From positions 89,654-130,694 of the forward strand of contig NZ_LNYB01000085.1 in assembly GCF_001467625.1 (NCBI RefSeq): 41,041 nucleotides of DNA, given 5' to 3'. A program made the translations under genes and the position numbers. The notes below the pieces were generated by a model, which had not been told where the DNA came from, searched no databases, and was given only the letters and a program-made list of their open reading frames with translations. This stretch comes from Legionella feeleii. Lineage in GTDB: Bacteria > Pseudomonadota > Gammaproteobacteria > Legionellales > Legionellaceae. This document shows positions 23,677-31,846 of this stretch, piece after piece. Within the stretch, counting starts at the first letter, position 1; each line of letters opens with the position of its first letter.

Positions 23677-26124
23677 ATGGCTAACCGATACCCTGTTGAA
23701 AATTTATTAAGAGAGCCCACGGAGATTTACTCTGCGCTGACCATTGGAGCACTCGCTCTTTTAGCGTACTGCCTGCCTCATGTGCTGTTATTAACCCAAA
23801 CCATGGGACTTTATGCGGCGGCAGGCTTAGGCGGGCTGGGTGGTTATCGTGCACTGCAGGCTTATCGCGTCATTCGCTATCAAAAACGGTTGATGGCAAT
23901 GCCTTATTATGCCATGTCGACCACTCAGGTTCCCCTGTCAAAACGCTGGCTTTTTGTAGGGCGCGGCTTTCGCTGGCTTCCCCGTCATACCCAGCGCCTT
24001 CATCAAATCAAACAGGTTGAAAATGAGCGTTTTTTACAACGAAACGCAATGCACCGCGCCGTCAGTGCTTTTTGTCAAAACCATGAAGCCACACGACTGG
24101 CTTCATGGCTTGGAAGTCCTTCCTGGTTAAACCCCTTTCGTCCCCTGCCTGACGTTGGCGGTAAACCCTATCTGCATGGGCTTGGTGACTGCGATAAGCC
24201 TGTTTATATCCCACAATCCATTCGTGTGGGACATACCTTTGTCGTAGGCACGACCCGAGTCGGAAAAACACGCCTGGCCAGCATTTTAATCAATCAGGAT
24301 ATCCGAAATGGAGATGCGGTGATTGTGGTTGATCCGAAAGGGGATCTGGAACTGGTCAGGGATATGTATTCCGCCTGCAAAGCCGCTCATCGCCTGGACG
24401 ATTTTCGTATTGTTCATTTAGGATTTCCAGAACTGTCTGCCTGCTACAACCCCTTAAAGAATTTTGACCAGGTGAGTGAGGTGGCCACACGCATCACGGA
24501 TGCGATTGCCGCTGAAGGGGAGGGCAAACAGTTTGCCGCCTTCGCCTGGAAATACATCAATATTGTAGCGATTTGTCTTGAGGAAATGCGCCAGCCCATT
24601 ACCTACAAAACCATCGCTTTTTATATCAGTCGTCTTGATCAATTACTCATGGCCTATGCTGACACCATTATGCCGTGTCGTGAGCCTGGGTATTTGAATG
24701 AGGTTGCATCAATCATTGCCGATAATGATGCGCGCGTCGATAAATACGGCAATCCTTATCCGCCAATGGACAGGGCAAAAGCGGTTGCACAATACTTTAA
24801 ACAATACATCTCCCACACCATTGCCCAGGGCAATGTGGAGTCGTTGCACGATCAGGTGATTATTGATTTATACGATGCAGCACGCATGGATAAAACCTAT
24901 TACGACAAAATTACTGCCAGTGTTGGACCGGTCTTATCCGAAATTAATAAAAGCAATGCCTCGGGTATTTTTTCGTTTCATCAGGCGAGGTCTGAAATTG
25001 AGTTGATGGCCTCTATTAAGCACAAAAAAGTCATCTATATCGGGCTTGACAGCTTAACCAACCCCAATATCGCCCAGGCGGTGGGTAAGGCTTTTTTGTC
25101 TGATTTAGTCTCTACTGCGGGGAAAATCTACAAAGAAAGCCATGCCAGTTACCGCTTGAATCTTCATTGTGACGAGCTGTCGGAAATCATCCAGGATTCC
25201 TTTGTAAAAATATTAAATAAGGCGGGTGGGGCTGGTTTCCAGGTCACCGCTTACGCCCAGACCAAGCAGGATTTAGAAGTGGCTTTAGGCTCTAAAGCCA
25301 TGGCCGAGGTTACGGAAGGAAACTTAAATACACTGATTATTCTGCGCCCAAAAAATGATGAGACGGCGAATCTGCTCATTAAGCTGCTGCCCACTGTCGA
25401 TGTGGTCTCGCATACCCAGGTCTCTATGGTGAGTGATACCCCACATGGTGAAGAAGGCGTTTTTTTCAATACGACCAATGAAGACCGCGTGCAAAAAAAC
25501 GCCATTGGCATGCTGGAGGTCAGCGACATTACCTCGTTGCCTAAAGGCCAGGCGTTTGTTCTGGTGAATGGCGGGGAATTGTATAAGGTTCGAATTCCTC
25601 TACCTCTCAATGATGGCCTTGCACCTGATGATATTAAAGAGGTTTTATGCGACATCAACAAACTCGAACAGCCCTTAACGCCTGCTGAAAGTCCAGACCT
25701 TACGCTTTGTCATCCGCTGCCAGAGGTTGACAAACCGGTTCAAGCGCCGTCAGAACCACGTCAGGAAGAGCCTAAACACACGCAGGCATCTCCAGAGATA
25801 GTGCCTGATTTCATTAAGTGGCTTGAACACCGCATGCATTCCGGTAACAAACAATTTTCATTGGACGCTCAGGAACTGGTTCTGCGACAAACACAGGCGC
25901 AAGACGACCATATCGTTTTTTTACTGCCTGAAGTGTTTGCTAAATACCAAAGTCGCTCCGGCGTTGAGACAGCGGTTTTAGAGTCTGCATTAACCGAATC
26001 CTTTGGTGAGTCAACCCGTTATTTTATCACCAAAGCAGGGCTGCAACAGGAGGTAGTGCCTTGTCGCTTAAGCCAACCCATCCGTACGGACTATTCTACT
26101 GACATTAAACAAGGAAACCCATAA
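23677..26124 (+). CDS. traD: Type IV coupling protein TraD (TOL/PFGI-1 type, TIGR03754)
   Basis: 815 aa. Two N-terminal membrane helices (about 20-60) precede a VirD4/TraD ATPase. Walker A is GTTRVGKT (191-198), an early acidic strand is VIVVDPKGD (D219), and Walker B is LHCDELSE (D499/E500). A Pro-rich linker and a C-terminal winged-helix-like domain follow after residue 670. It recruits the relaxosome to the T4SS. In the reference gene order it lies between PFL_4695 and PFL_4697; here it is downstream of traG. Overlaps the next gene by 1 nt. Confidence 0.92.
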   Translation: MANRYPVENLLREPTEIYSALTIGALALLAYCLPHVLLLTQTMGLYAAAGLGGLGGYRALQAYRVIRYQKRLMAMPYYAMSTTQVPLSKRWLFVGRGFRWLPRHTQRLHQIKQVENERFLQRNAMHRAVSAFCQNHEATRLASWLGSPSWLNPFRPLPDVGGKPYLHGLGDCDKPVYIPQSIRVGHTFVVGTTRVGKTRLASILINQDIRNGDAVIVVDPKGDLELVRDMYSACKAAHRLDDFRIVHLGFPELSACYNPLKNFDQVSEVATRITDAIAAEGEGKQFAAFAWKYINIVAICLEEMRQPITYKTIAFYISRLDQLLMAYADTIMPCREPGYLNEVASIIADNDARVDKYGNPYPPMDRAKAVAQYFKQYISHTIAQGNVESLHDQVIIDLYDAARMDKTYYDKITASVGPVLSEINKSNASGIFSFHQARSEIELMASIKHKKVIYIGLDSLTNPNIAQAVGKAFLSDLVSTAGKIYKESHASYRLNLHCDELSEIIQDSFVKILNKAGGAGFQVTAYAQTKQDLEVALGSKAMAEVTEGNLNTLIILRPKNDETANLLIKLLPTVDVVSHTQVSMVSDTPHGEEGVFFNTTNEDRVQKNAIGMLEVSDITSLPKGQAFVLVNGGELYKVRIPLPLNDGLAPDDIKEVLCDINKLEQPLTPAESPDLTLCHPLPEVDKPVQAPSEPRQEEPKHTQASPEIVPDFIKWLEHRMHSGNKQFSLDAQELVLRQTQAQDDHIVFLLPEVFAKYQSRSGVETAVLESALTESFGESTRYFITKAGLQQEVVPCRLSQPIRTDYSTDIKQGNP

Positions 26125-26849
26125 TGACCACTACAATCAAACTGACGTTACGTAATCATGAGGTGAATCGTCTCTTTACCCGTGAGCTAAAAAACGGCGT
26201 GAATTTTTATGAAAAACTCATGGGCAAGGTTGCACGGTTAACCAAGTGCTGCCAGGAGCAGCGTGTTTATGCCGTCCTAAGCCTTCATCAAATGAATGAA
26301 TCCATTCATGCCATCATCCAAAAATTTTATGATGACATTGATAAGTTTGAAGGAATACTGGAGAAGAAAAAACATTTGGCCGGGAAAACAATCACCTGCC
26401 AGCCCGTGCACTTTCCGGAAGTACGCTTTGACAGCGCACTGGCCGCAAGCCTGGTGGAGCTTTTTGAAGTCTACGATCGCCTCATCTCGCTTCTTAAAAC
26501 CTTAAGAACAGCGGGATGCTTTAACAATGATGATGATTACTTCAACAATTTAAGGCGCTATTTTAAAGCGGTGAATCGTCTTTTAAGCGCCCTTTTATTA
26601 AGCGCTGTGAAAGAGCTGCCCTCGATGACATTCGAGGAGATGATTAATCAGGATGAGTCTTGTCCACACCCTGCCACACAGCATGGCGCGATGGATTACG
26701 CCCTCCTTGTTAAGGCACTGACCTCCAATGTCGCACCAAGGCTTGAAGAAAAACGACGGCAGCCGCTGCTGTCTTTTTTAAACAGGCGACTACAGGCGGA
26801 TAGCAAGCCTGCGAGCAATCAACCGTCAGAGGAACGGGGTAGCGCATGA
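26124..26849 (+). CDS. DUF1845/PFL_4669-like ICE protein (tentative)
   Basis: 241 aa, soluble and helical. The pattern 'KLTLRNHEVNRLFTRE', 'VYAVLSLHQMNESIH', then 'VHFPEVRFDSALAASLVELFEVYDRLISLLKTLRTAGCFNNDDDYFNNLRRYFKAVNRLLSALL' recalls the PFL_4669 (TIGR03761)/DUF1845 family, which sits next to topB in PFGI-1-type elements. The position fits (overlaps topB by ATGA). Function unknown; some relatives are called AcaB-like regulators. Confidence 0.5.
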   Translation: MTTTIKLTLRNHEVNRLFTRELKNGVNFYEKLMGKVARLTKCCQEQRVYAVLSLHQMNESIHAIIQKFYDDIDKFEGILEKKKHLAGKTITCQPVHFPEVRFDSALAASLVELFEVYDRLISLLKTLRTAGCFNNDDDYFNNLRRYFKAVNRLLSALLLSAVKELPSMTFEEMINQDESCPHPATQHGAMDYALLVKALTSNVAPRLEEKRRQPLLSFLNRRLQADSKPASNQPSEERGSA

Positions 26850-28723
26850 AATTGTTTATTTGCGAAAAGCCTTCTCAGGCGAAAGACATTGCGGCAGTTC
26901 TTGGGGCTAAGACCAGAACCCAATCCTGTTTTGAAGGATCAGGTATCGCTGTCACCTGGTGCATTGGCCATTTACTGGAACTCATGCCGCCCGACTACTA
27001 TTGCGAACACTTAAAACCCTGGCGGATGGCGGTTTTACCGGTTGTGCCTAAACAGTGGGTTTTAAAGCCGCAGGAAAAAACAAAAAAACAACTCAAAGCC
27101 ATTGAGCAGCTGTTAAAAAAAGCAACCTCGGTGGTGATTGCTACGGATGCTGACCGCGAAGGCGATGTCATTGGCCGTGAGGTATTGGATTACTTTCATT
27201 ATAGAGGGCCTGTTGAGCGGTTATGGCTGTCGGCTCTCGACGAGTCGTCCATTCAAAAAGCCCTGAGCGCCATTCGTCCTGGCAGCTCTACCGAATCGCT
27301 CTATCAGGCAGGACTTGGCAGGGCGCGTGCCGATTGGTTGATTGGCATGAATTTAACCATGGCAGCAAGCTGCCTGTTCGGTGCTCCTGGTCAGGGTGTG
27401 TTGTCTGTGGGAAGGGTACAAACGCCAACCCTTAAGCTGGTTGTAGAGAGGGATTTGAGTATTGAGGACTTTAAGCCCTGCGATTATTTTGTGCTGAAAG
27501 TGCAGTGGCTCTCAATGACGAATGACTTATTCTGGACGACCTGGGAGATGCCTGAGGCGGTGACCGATCCCGAAGGGCGATGCATTAATCAATCATTGAT
27601 TGATAGTGTCGCTCAGTGCATCAAAGGCCAGACGGGGGTTGTTAAAGAGTACAGGGAAGTACAAAAAAAAGAAGCGCCTCCTTTATGTCTGTCGTTATCC
27701 GCCCTGCAAAAACAGGCCTCAGTGAAATGGGGTTTCAGTGCCAGAGAAACCCTTGATGCCGCTCAGTCTTTATATGAAAAGCACAAAGCAACCACCTACC
27801 CCAGAACCGATTGCGGCTATCTTCCTGTCAGCCAGTTTGCAGAGGCAGCAACGGTGTTAAAAGCGCTTGTGAAGGTCGATAAGGACATCGACTCCTTAAT
27901 CGCCCTGTGCTCCCCGCAACATCGGTCAAGAGTATGGAATGATAAAAAAATGACAGCCCACCACGGCATTATTCCAACAGCCAATGCGCAGGTAGCACTG
28001 CAGGCCATGACCATGCAGGAACGCCAACTCTACGAACTCATACGAGCCTGTTATCTGGCACAGTTTCTTGGTGATTATGAGTTTTTACATCGTGAGGCGG
28101 TGATTGCGGCTGAAGGGCATCTCTTTAAAGGTTCAAGCAGGACCCCCTTAGTTTCCGGCTGGAAAAAAGCGATTAGCGAGAGTGAGAATAATGACGCATC
28201 AGACGAGCCTCCCAATCAAGACCATGGCCCCATTCCCCAATTAAGCGAAGGGCATGCTGTAACAGTAACAACGACGCAAAAAGACAGTAGAAAAACCAAA
28301 CCGGCTCCCCGTTTCACAGAAGGAACGCTGATAAGCGCCATGAAATCGATTGCCAGCCATGTGGAAAACCCACAGCTTAAAAAGATTTTGAAAGAAACAG
28401 CAGGCATCGGCACCGAAGCCACACGAGCCAATATTTTAGAAACGTTAATTAACAGAGAATACATCAAACGTCAGGGCAGGCAACTTATCTCGACACAAAA
28501 AGGGCGCTCTCTTATCGAGAAATTACCGGCCAGCATTACCAATCCGGCTACCACGGCACTCTGGGAGCAGGTACTGGATGACATTGCCCAGGGCACCAGG
28601 GCGATTGATGATTTTCTCGATGACCAGTCCGACCTGCTTGCAGGCATACTCGAACAATTGGCGGCACAGGGGAAAAAGCCCATACAGCCTGGTAATGAAC
28701 AACCCATTGATCTAAGGAATTAA
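26846..28723 (+). CDS. topB: DNA topoisomerase III
   Basis: 625 aa type IA topoisomerase. The TOPRIM domain has E7 (CEKPSQA) and the acidic triad DADRE (D101, D103, E105). The active-site tyrosine is Y318 in TTYPRTD, and the 'GIGTEATRANILETL' signature is present near the C-terminus. It unlinks single-stranded DNA intermediates during replication or transfer. There is no C-terminal Zn-finger; a separate zinc-finger protein is encoded 0.65 kb downstream. Overlaps the preceding gene by ATGA. Confidence 0.93.
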   Translation: MKLFICEKPSQAKDIAAVLGAKTRTQSCFEGSGIAVTWCIGHLLELMPPDYYCEHLKPWRMAVLPVVPKQWVLKPQEKTKKQLKAIEQLLKKATSVVIATDADREGDVIGREVLDYFHYRGPVERLWLSALDESSIQKALSAIRPGSSTESLYQAGLGRARADWLIGMNLTMAASCLFGAPGQGVLSVGRVQTPTLKLVVERDLSIEDFKPCDYFVLKVQWLSMTNDLFWTTWEMPEAVTDPEGRCINQSLIDSVAQCIKGQTGVVKEYREVQKKEAPPLCLSLSALQKQASVKWGFSARETLDAAQSLYEKHKATTYPRTDCGYLPVSQFAEAATVLKALVKVDKDIDSLIALCSPQHRSRVWNDKKMTAHHGIIPTANAQVALQAMTMQERQLYELIRACYLAQFLGDYEFLHREAVIAAEGHLFKGSSRTPLVSGWKKAISESENNDASDEPPNQDHGPIPQLSEGHAVTVTTTQKDSRKTKPAPRFTEGTLISAMKSIASHVENPQLKKILKETAGIGTEATRANILETLINREYIKRQGRQLISTQKGRSLIEKLPASITNPATTALWEQVLDDIAQGTRAIDDFLDDQSDLLAGILEQLAAQGKKPIQPGNEQPIDLRN

Positions 28724-28728
28724 ACCGA

Positions 28729-29337
28729 ATGAAACGAACATTGCTTTGTTTACTGGCCAGCTGCCTGGCAGGTACCACGTTTTCAGCAGCCCATCCATTG
28801 TATGCGGAGGCAGGTTTTGGCATGGCCTCCTGGTCTGCTGGCGCGGCCAAAGAAAGCCAGTCCCCAACCGGCCGCCTCTCGATTGGGCTTGCCGTCTCAG
28901 ACAGCCCCCTGGCCGTGGGAATTGAAGCAGGCATTCAAAGTGGTGCCACCCTGCGTCTTGCCATCCCTAAAGAAAGTATTGAGGCGCTGGGTGGTGTGCT
29001 CATTGAGGGGCAGCTCCGTCCTTTGCTGGATGCGCTGGTCAGTCTCAAAGCCCCCTTAGGCGATACCCCCTTTTTTGCCATGGTCAAAGGAGGTGTGGCC
29101 TATCGGCAGATGAACACAGACCATGATTCGGTGAATAACCTCAATGCCGTTTCACTCGAAGGGCAGGCCGGATTGGGATATCGCTTCACCCAACAGGTGA
29201 GCGCCTCACTGGCCTATCAGCAGATTGCCGGCAAAAAGACAACGGTAAGGGTTAATGAGCTGACTGAAACAGGTCGGTTAGAAAACATCCCCGCCCAGCA
29301 GGCTCTGCTGCTCTCATTCTCGCTGAGGTTTTCTTAA
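28729..29337 (+). CDS. Outer-membrane beta-barrel-like protein
   Basis: 202 aa, signal peptide (MKRTLLCLLASCLAGTTFSAA), then alternating beta strands with aromatic/Gly ends (LYAEAGFGMASWS, GRLSIGLAV, LAVGIEAGIQSG, FFAMVKGGVAYRQM, SLEGQAGLGYRFT, VSASLAYQQIAG). It ends in LLLSFSLRFS with terminal Ser rather than the usual Phe. This is the pattern of a small OmpA/OmpX-like barrel. It could be an adhesin or a mating-surface factor; unproven. Confidence 0.65.
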   Translation: MKRTLLCLLASCLAGTTFSAAHPLYAEAGFGMASWSAGAAKESQSPTGRLSIGLAVSDSPLAVGIEAGIQSGATLRLAIPKESIEALGGVLIEGQLRPLLDALVSLKAPLGDTPFFAMVKGGVAYRQMNTDHDSVNNLNAVSLEGQAGLGYRFTQQVSASLAYQQIAGKKTTVRVNELTETGRLENIPAQQALLLSFSLRFS

Positions 29338-29371
29338 GAGACATTACCATTTTAATAAGGAGTCTAATCAA

Positions 29372-29593
29372 ATGACAGAAGTATTCAGCAACTTTAGTTG
29401 TCCACACTGTGAAGGGACCATGTTAAAAAAGCAACGCAATCAGGCTGTTTGGTGGGTTTGTTCTGAATATCCGCGTTGCCCTATGACCGCTTTTGAGTAT
29501 CGCGGAAAGCCTAAGTTTTGTCACGAGCCTCCTAACGTAGAACCCCCCACAGAAATGCCACTTTATCTCGAGGCTGAGTGTCTTTCAGGGTAA
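29372..29593 (+). CDS. Stand-alone topoisomerase-type zinc-finger protein
   Basis: 73 aa with AAGGAGT upstream. The 'CPHCEGTMLKKQ…WWVCSEYPRCP' block has the CxxC…C…C layout of the topoisomerase I/III C4 DNA-binding zinc finger. Because the nearby TopB lacks this domain, the small protein may act as its detached ssDNA-binding module (inference). It is the last gene of the GC-richer tra block. Confidence 0.65.
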   Translation: MTEVFSNFSCPHCEGTMLKKQRNQAVWWVCSEYPRCPMTAFEYRGKPKFCHEPPNVEPPTEMPLYLEAECLSG

Positions 29594-29651
29594 CAGACCG
29601 CAACAGCCTATTCGCTCTGCCGTTTGATGGCAGTGGACTGATGACTTTTGT

Positions 29652-29687
29652 GCCATGCCTCTGGGTGAAATAACCTCGTTGCATGGC
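29652..29687. repeat. Hairpin GCCATGC/GCATGGC
   Basis: Perfect 7-bp arms (29652-29658, 29681-29687) lie in the 181-bp gap between the zinc-finger gene and the antisense CsrA-like gene. It could be a bidirectional terminator without a T-run. Nothing else in this gap is recognised. Confidence 0.35.
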
Positions 29688-29774
29688 GCGCAGGCTCATC
29701 AATGGTGCTAAATTAATGGATTTTTAATCACTGCATCGTGAACAGCACCTCGGCTGCCGTGGTTCCGAGCTGCT

Positions 29775-29957
29775 TCATTTCTCTGCTCGCTTTTTCTTCT
29801 CATAAATTTCTTTTCGATTAACGTCGATATGTTTTGGAGCGGTAATGCCTAAAACAACACAATCAAATTTATCCTTATCTAACGCCCTCAGGGTAATGAG
29901 GTCTTCTTTTACCTTAATTTTCAATATGACCCCAAAGTTAATTGTTAGAACATCCAT
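29775..29957 (-). CDS. Second CsrA-family protein, divergent
   Basis: 60 aa on the minus strand with GGGAG 6 nt before the ATG. The C-terminal half is clearly CsrA: 'LGITAPKHIDVNRKEIYEKKKRAEK' aligns with '[20 protein letters not shown]', and the RNA-contacting Arg (R44 in CsrA) is kept in NRKEI. The N-terminus MDVLTINFGVILKIK replaces 'MLILTRRVGE', losing the conserved Arg and Gly. It would bind GGA motifs in mRNA leaders as a dimer. It lies 22 kb from lvrC and in the opposite direction to the tra genes. Confidence 0.75.
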   Translation of the reverse strand: MDVLTINFGVILKIKVKEDLITLRALDKDKFDCVVLGITAPKHIDVNRKEIYEKKKRAEK

Positions 29958-30068
29958 ATCACGCTCCCATGAACACCGTACCTTATTTTACTGCATATTC
30001 TTATCGATCGTGAACAATCATTATTAAATGATCGTCGCCCTTGGGGAGCAATAGAACAGCCAAGTCAC

Positions 30069-30275
30069 TTAAGCCAACTCTATTGAATTCTGTAAGCGAT
30101 AAATTGTGGCCTTATGGACGTTAAACGTTTTAGCAATTTCACTAACTGATTTATCTTCCTCAAGTAGACGCCTGGCTAACAGTTTTTGTTCTTCCGCTTC
30201 ATTTTTTTAGGTCGTCCAAATTGAACCCCTCGTTGTTTTGCAACTATCACCTTTGTATCAAACATCAACTTTTAT
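30069..30275 (-). pseudogene. Serine recombinase (resolvase/invertase) C-terminal remnant, frameshifted
   Basis: Reading the minus strand, one frame gives 'VIVAKQRGVQFGRPKK' and the next, after a run of A's, gives 'EAEEQKLLARRLLEEDKSVSEIAKTFNVHKATIYRLQNSIELA' and a stop. Together they form the end of the catalytic part plus the HTH_7 domain of a Tn3-resolvase/Hin-type recombinase. The upstream catalytic region is gone and the A-run carries a frameshift, so this is a decayed remnant. Confidence 0.7.
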
Positions 30276-30300
30276 TGTACTGAAAAATCATTGGATTCTT

Positions 30301-30344
30301 TGTCGGATAAGTGGCGATCAGTAATGATCGCTACTTATCCGACA
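30301..30344. repeat. 44-bp near-perfect inverted repeat
   Basis: Arms of 20 bp (30301-30320 and 30325-30344) match with a single mismatch around a 4-bp loop GTAA. It lies directly beside the recombinase remnant. It may be a recombination or resolution site, abutted transposon ends, or a transcription stop; no T-run follows. Confidence 0.7.
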
Positions 30345-30453
30345 TAAGATGACACCTTTTGTTAAACGTCAATTATGATTTCCGCAGCAAACGGCTATAA
30401 TTTAACCCAATTGTCTTAAATCAAAAAATCCCAGCAAATTACTAAATATTGTA

Positions 30454-30459
30454 TATAAT
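30454..30459 (+). promoter_or_regulatory. TATAAT -10 candidate with AT-rich operator-like repeats
   Basis: A consensus -10 lies 46 bp before the RHH gene's ATG. No good -35 is present. Repeated TATAT/ATATAC motifs between 30452 and 30497 could be sites for autoregulation by the RHH protein (inference). Confidence 0.3.
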
Positions 30460-30504
30460 TAAGATATACATTAATATATGACTCTTATATACGAGGGGAA
30501 TAAA

Positions 30505-30723
30505 ATGACTAATGTATTGATTCGCATGAAAGACGAGACTCTTAACCAGACTGATAGGTTACAGAAGAAGTTTGGAGCACCGAGTCGTTCAGATGTAATA
30601 CGTAGAGCTATCGGATTGAGTGATGCTCTAACTGGCGCGATTCAGAAGGGCGATAAACTTATTATCGAAGGGCATGGACAGAGACGAGAAATTATTATAC
30701 CTGGACTTACTAATGAAGAATAA
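30505..30723 (+). CDS. Ribbon-helix-helix DNA-binding protein
   Basis: 72 aa from ATG 30505 (GAGGGG upstream). 'NVLIRMKDETLNQTDRLQKKFGAPSRSDVIRRAIGLSDALTGAIQKGDKLIIEG' is a classic RHH (Arc/MetJ/CopG-like) beta-strand-helix-helix. It is AT-rich and overlaps the next membrane-protein gene by 11 nt, as in paired regulator/effector genes. Confidence 0.65.
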   Translation: MTNVLIRMKDETLNQTDRLQKKFGAPSRSDVIRRAIGLSDALTGAIQKGDKLIIEGHGQRREIIIPGLTNEE

Positions 30724-31000
30724 AGAAGAAATATTAGCAGAAGCCGATGATAATATAGATATACAAGATAGTGGTGAGTTATCAGAAGAGCCTTTTATTA
30801 GGTCTGGTGAAGTTACTCCAATTCACATCCTTTCCTTTGCAAAGGAGATCCTCTTAGGATTGGGTGTTATATTCATGGTGGCGTGTATTTTAGAGTTTAT
30901 CTCTCCCAACAATGCTGTCTTCGAAGCATGTAAGGTTACACTGCCATCATTAGCAACTCTTGTAATCGGATATTATTTTGGAACAACAAAAGGGGGGTAA
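30713..31000 (+). CDS. Small two-helix membrane protein
   Basis: 95 aa from ATG 30713. An acidic N-terminus (ILAEADDNIDIQDSGELSEEP) precedes two membrane helices (AKEILLGLGVIFMVACILEFI and VTLPSLATLVIGYYFG). It overlaps and follows the RHH gene. Such small acidic two-TM proteins occur in mobile-element cargo; function unknown. It might be the effector partner of the RHH protein. Confidence 0.55.
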   Translation: MKNKEEILAEADDNIDIQDSGELSEEPFIRSGEVTPIHILSFAKEILLGLGVIFMVACILEFISPNNAVFEACKVTLPSLATLVIGYYFGTTKGG

Positions 31001-31539
31001 ATGGAGAATCAAAACAGTAAGACGAGTAACTTATGAATATTATTCATGATGGAGCTTTTTACTAGATAGTAACGCTCAAAAATATTGGGATTCCAAAGTT
31101 TTTAAATTCTCATGGCAGCTTCGTGGAAGCAAAAAACTGCGTTGAACAACAGGCAGTTAGGAACATCCTGGAAGAATATATATACTCCTCTAGAATTTTA
31201 TACTCAATTTCTTATCCTCACTTTTATCATAATTTCTACCTCAGCCCTTTATTGTTCAGATGACTCGCATTTCTGCTTATCATTCTTGCAAGCTACTTTG
31301 TTTGAGCTAGATAACGTCTCTGATCCACCCCAAACAAGAATAGTAGAGAAAGGGGGGATTAATGGGCATGTGAATTTCGGAGAATCCGAACTTTAAAAAG
31401 GATTAATTGTTGTTGCTCGCACTTATAACTCACCATTCTCGCATTTATCGGTATTTTCTTGCTCAAACCTTTTAAGTGTCTTGCAGGATGATTTTGTGGC
31501 CAGGTCAGGCCAGAAAATTATCCGCAACAAGACCAATAT

Positions 31540-31603
31540 CCCCTTTAAGGGGAGGCAAAGCCTGGGGTAATTAGTCTGTTATTCCGGAAGAAATAACAGA
31601 CTA
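31540..31603. repeat. Hairpin cluster, first part
   Basis: Three small stems: CCCC(TTTAA)GGGG from 31540, AGGC-AAA-GCCT (31553-31563), and a 12-bp perfect repeat TAGTCTGTTATT/AATAACAGACTA (31572-31583/31592-31603) with an 8-nt loop. No coding frame is convincing here. Confidence 0.55.
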
Positions 31604-31606
31604 CTC

Positions 31607-31633
31607 TTGCAGCATCGCTTTCATTTGCTGCAA
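31607..31633. repeat. Hairpin TTGCAGCA/TGCTGCAA
   Basis: Perfect 8-bp stem (31607-31614/31626-31633), 11-nt loop, part of the dense hairpin field at 31.54-31.77 kb. Confidence 0.5.
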
Positions 31634-31640
31634 CGTTTTA

Positions 31641-31666
31641 GCCTCGGGAACGAGGCGCTTTTCCCG
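31641..31666 (+). promoter_or_regulatory. Pseudoknot-type fold PK1
   Basis: Stem 1 is GCCTCG/CGAGGC (31641-31646/31651-31656). Its four-base loop GGAA (31647-31650) can pair with TTCC (31661-31664), extendable as CGGGAA/TTCCCG. The interleaved order matches the other pseudoknot-type leaders of this region. Confidence 0.45.
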
Positions 31667-31669
31667 GGC

Positions 31670-31715
31670 CATTCGCTGCGTCACTGGCTTTTTACTGCCA
31701 GTGACGCAGCGAATG
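31670..31715. repeat. Perfect 19-bp inverted repeat with 8-nt loop
   Basis: Left arm 31670-31688 starts CATTCGCTGCG; right arm 31697-31715; loop TTTTTACT. All 19 pairs match. Strong enough to extrude as a cruciform or fold as ssDNA/RNA. It could be a terminator (T-rich loop but no tail), a protein-binding palindrome or a transfer-related site. Confidence 0.75.
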
Positions 31716-31728
31716 GCTGCATCAAACA

Positions 31729-31763
31729 ACAGACTTTACAAGGGATATCCTTGTAAAGTCTGT
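31729..31763. repeat. Perfect 15-bp inverted repeat with 5-nt centre
   Basis: Arms ACAGACTTTACAAGG (31729-31743) and CCTTGTAAAGTCTGT (31749-31763) flank GATAT. It shares AGTCTGT with the 12-bp repeat at 31572-31603. It lies 14 bp after the 19-bp palindrome. Confidence 0.75.
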
Positions 31764-31846
31764 CACAATTTAAAAACGATTACTAAAATGTACATAAAGT
31801 GCACTCAAATAAATGCAAAAAAACCATCAAAAATCACTCCTTTTCA

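Noticed and set aside
29638-29687. Possible third hammerhead (CTGATGA at 29638 followed by GAAA)
   Set aside because: No stem II between the two core words, no stem III, and no stem I closing the ends. The only structure is the GCCATGC/GCATGGC hairpin.
31112-31396. 94-aa plus-strand ORF
   Set aside because: No ribosome-binding site, mixed composition, and a tail that reads as non-coding sequence. I treat 31001-31539 as intergenic with nothing recognised.
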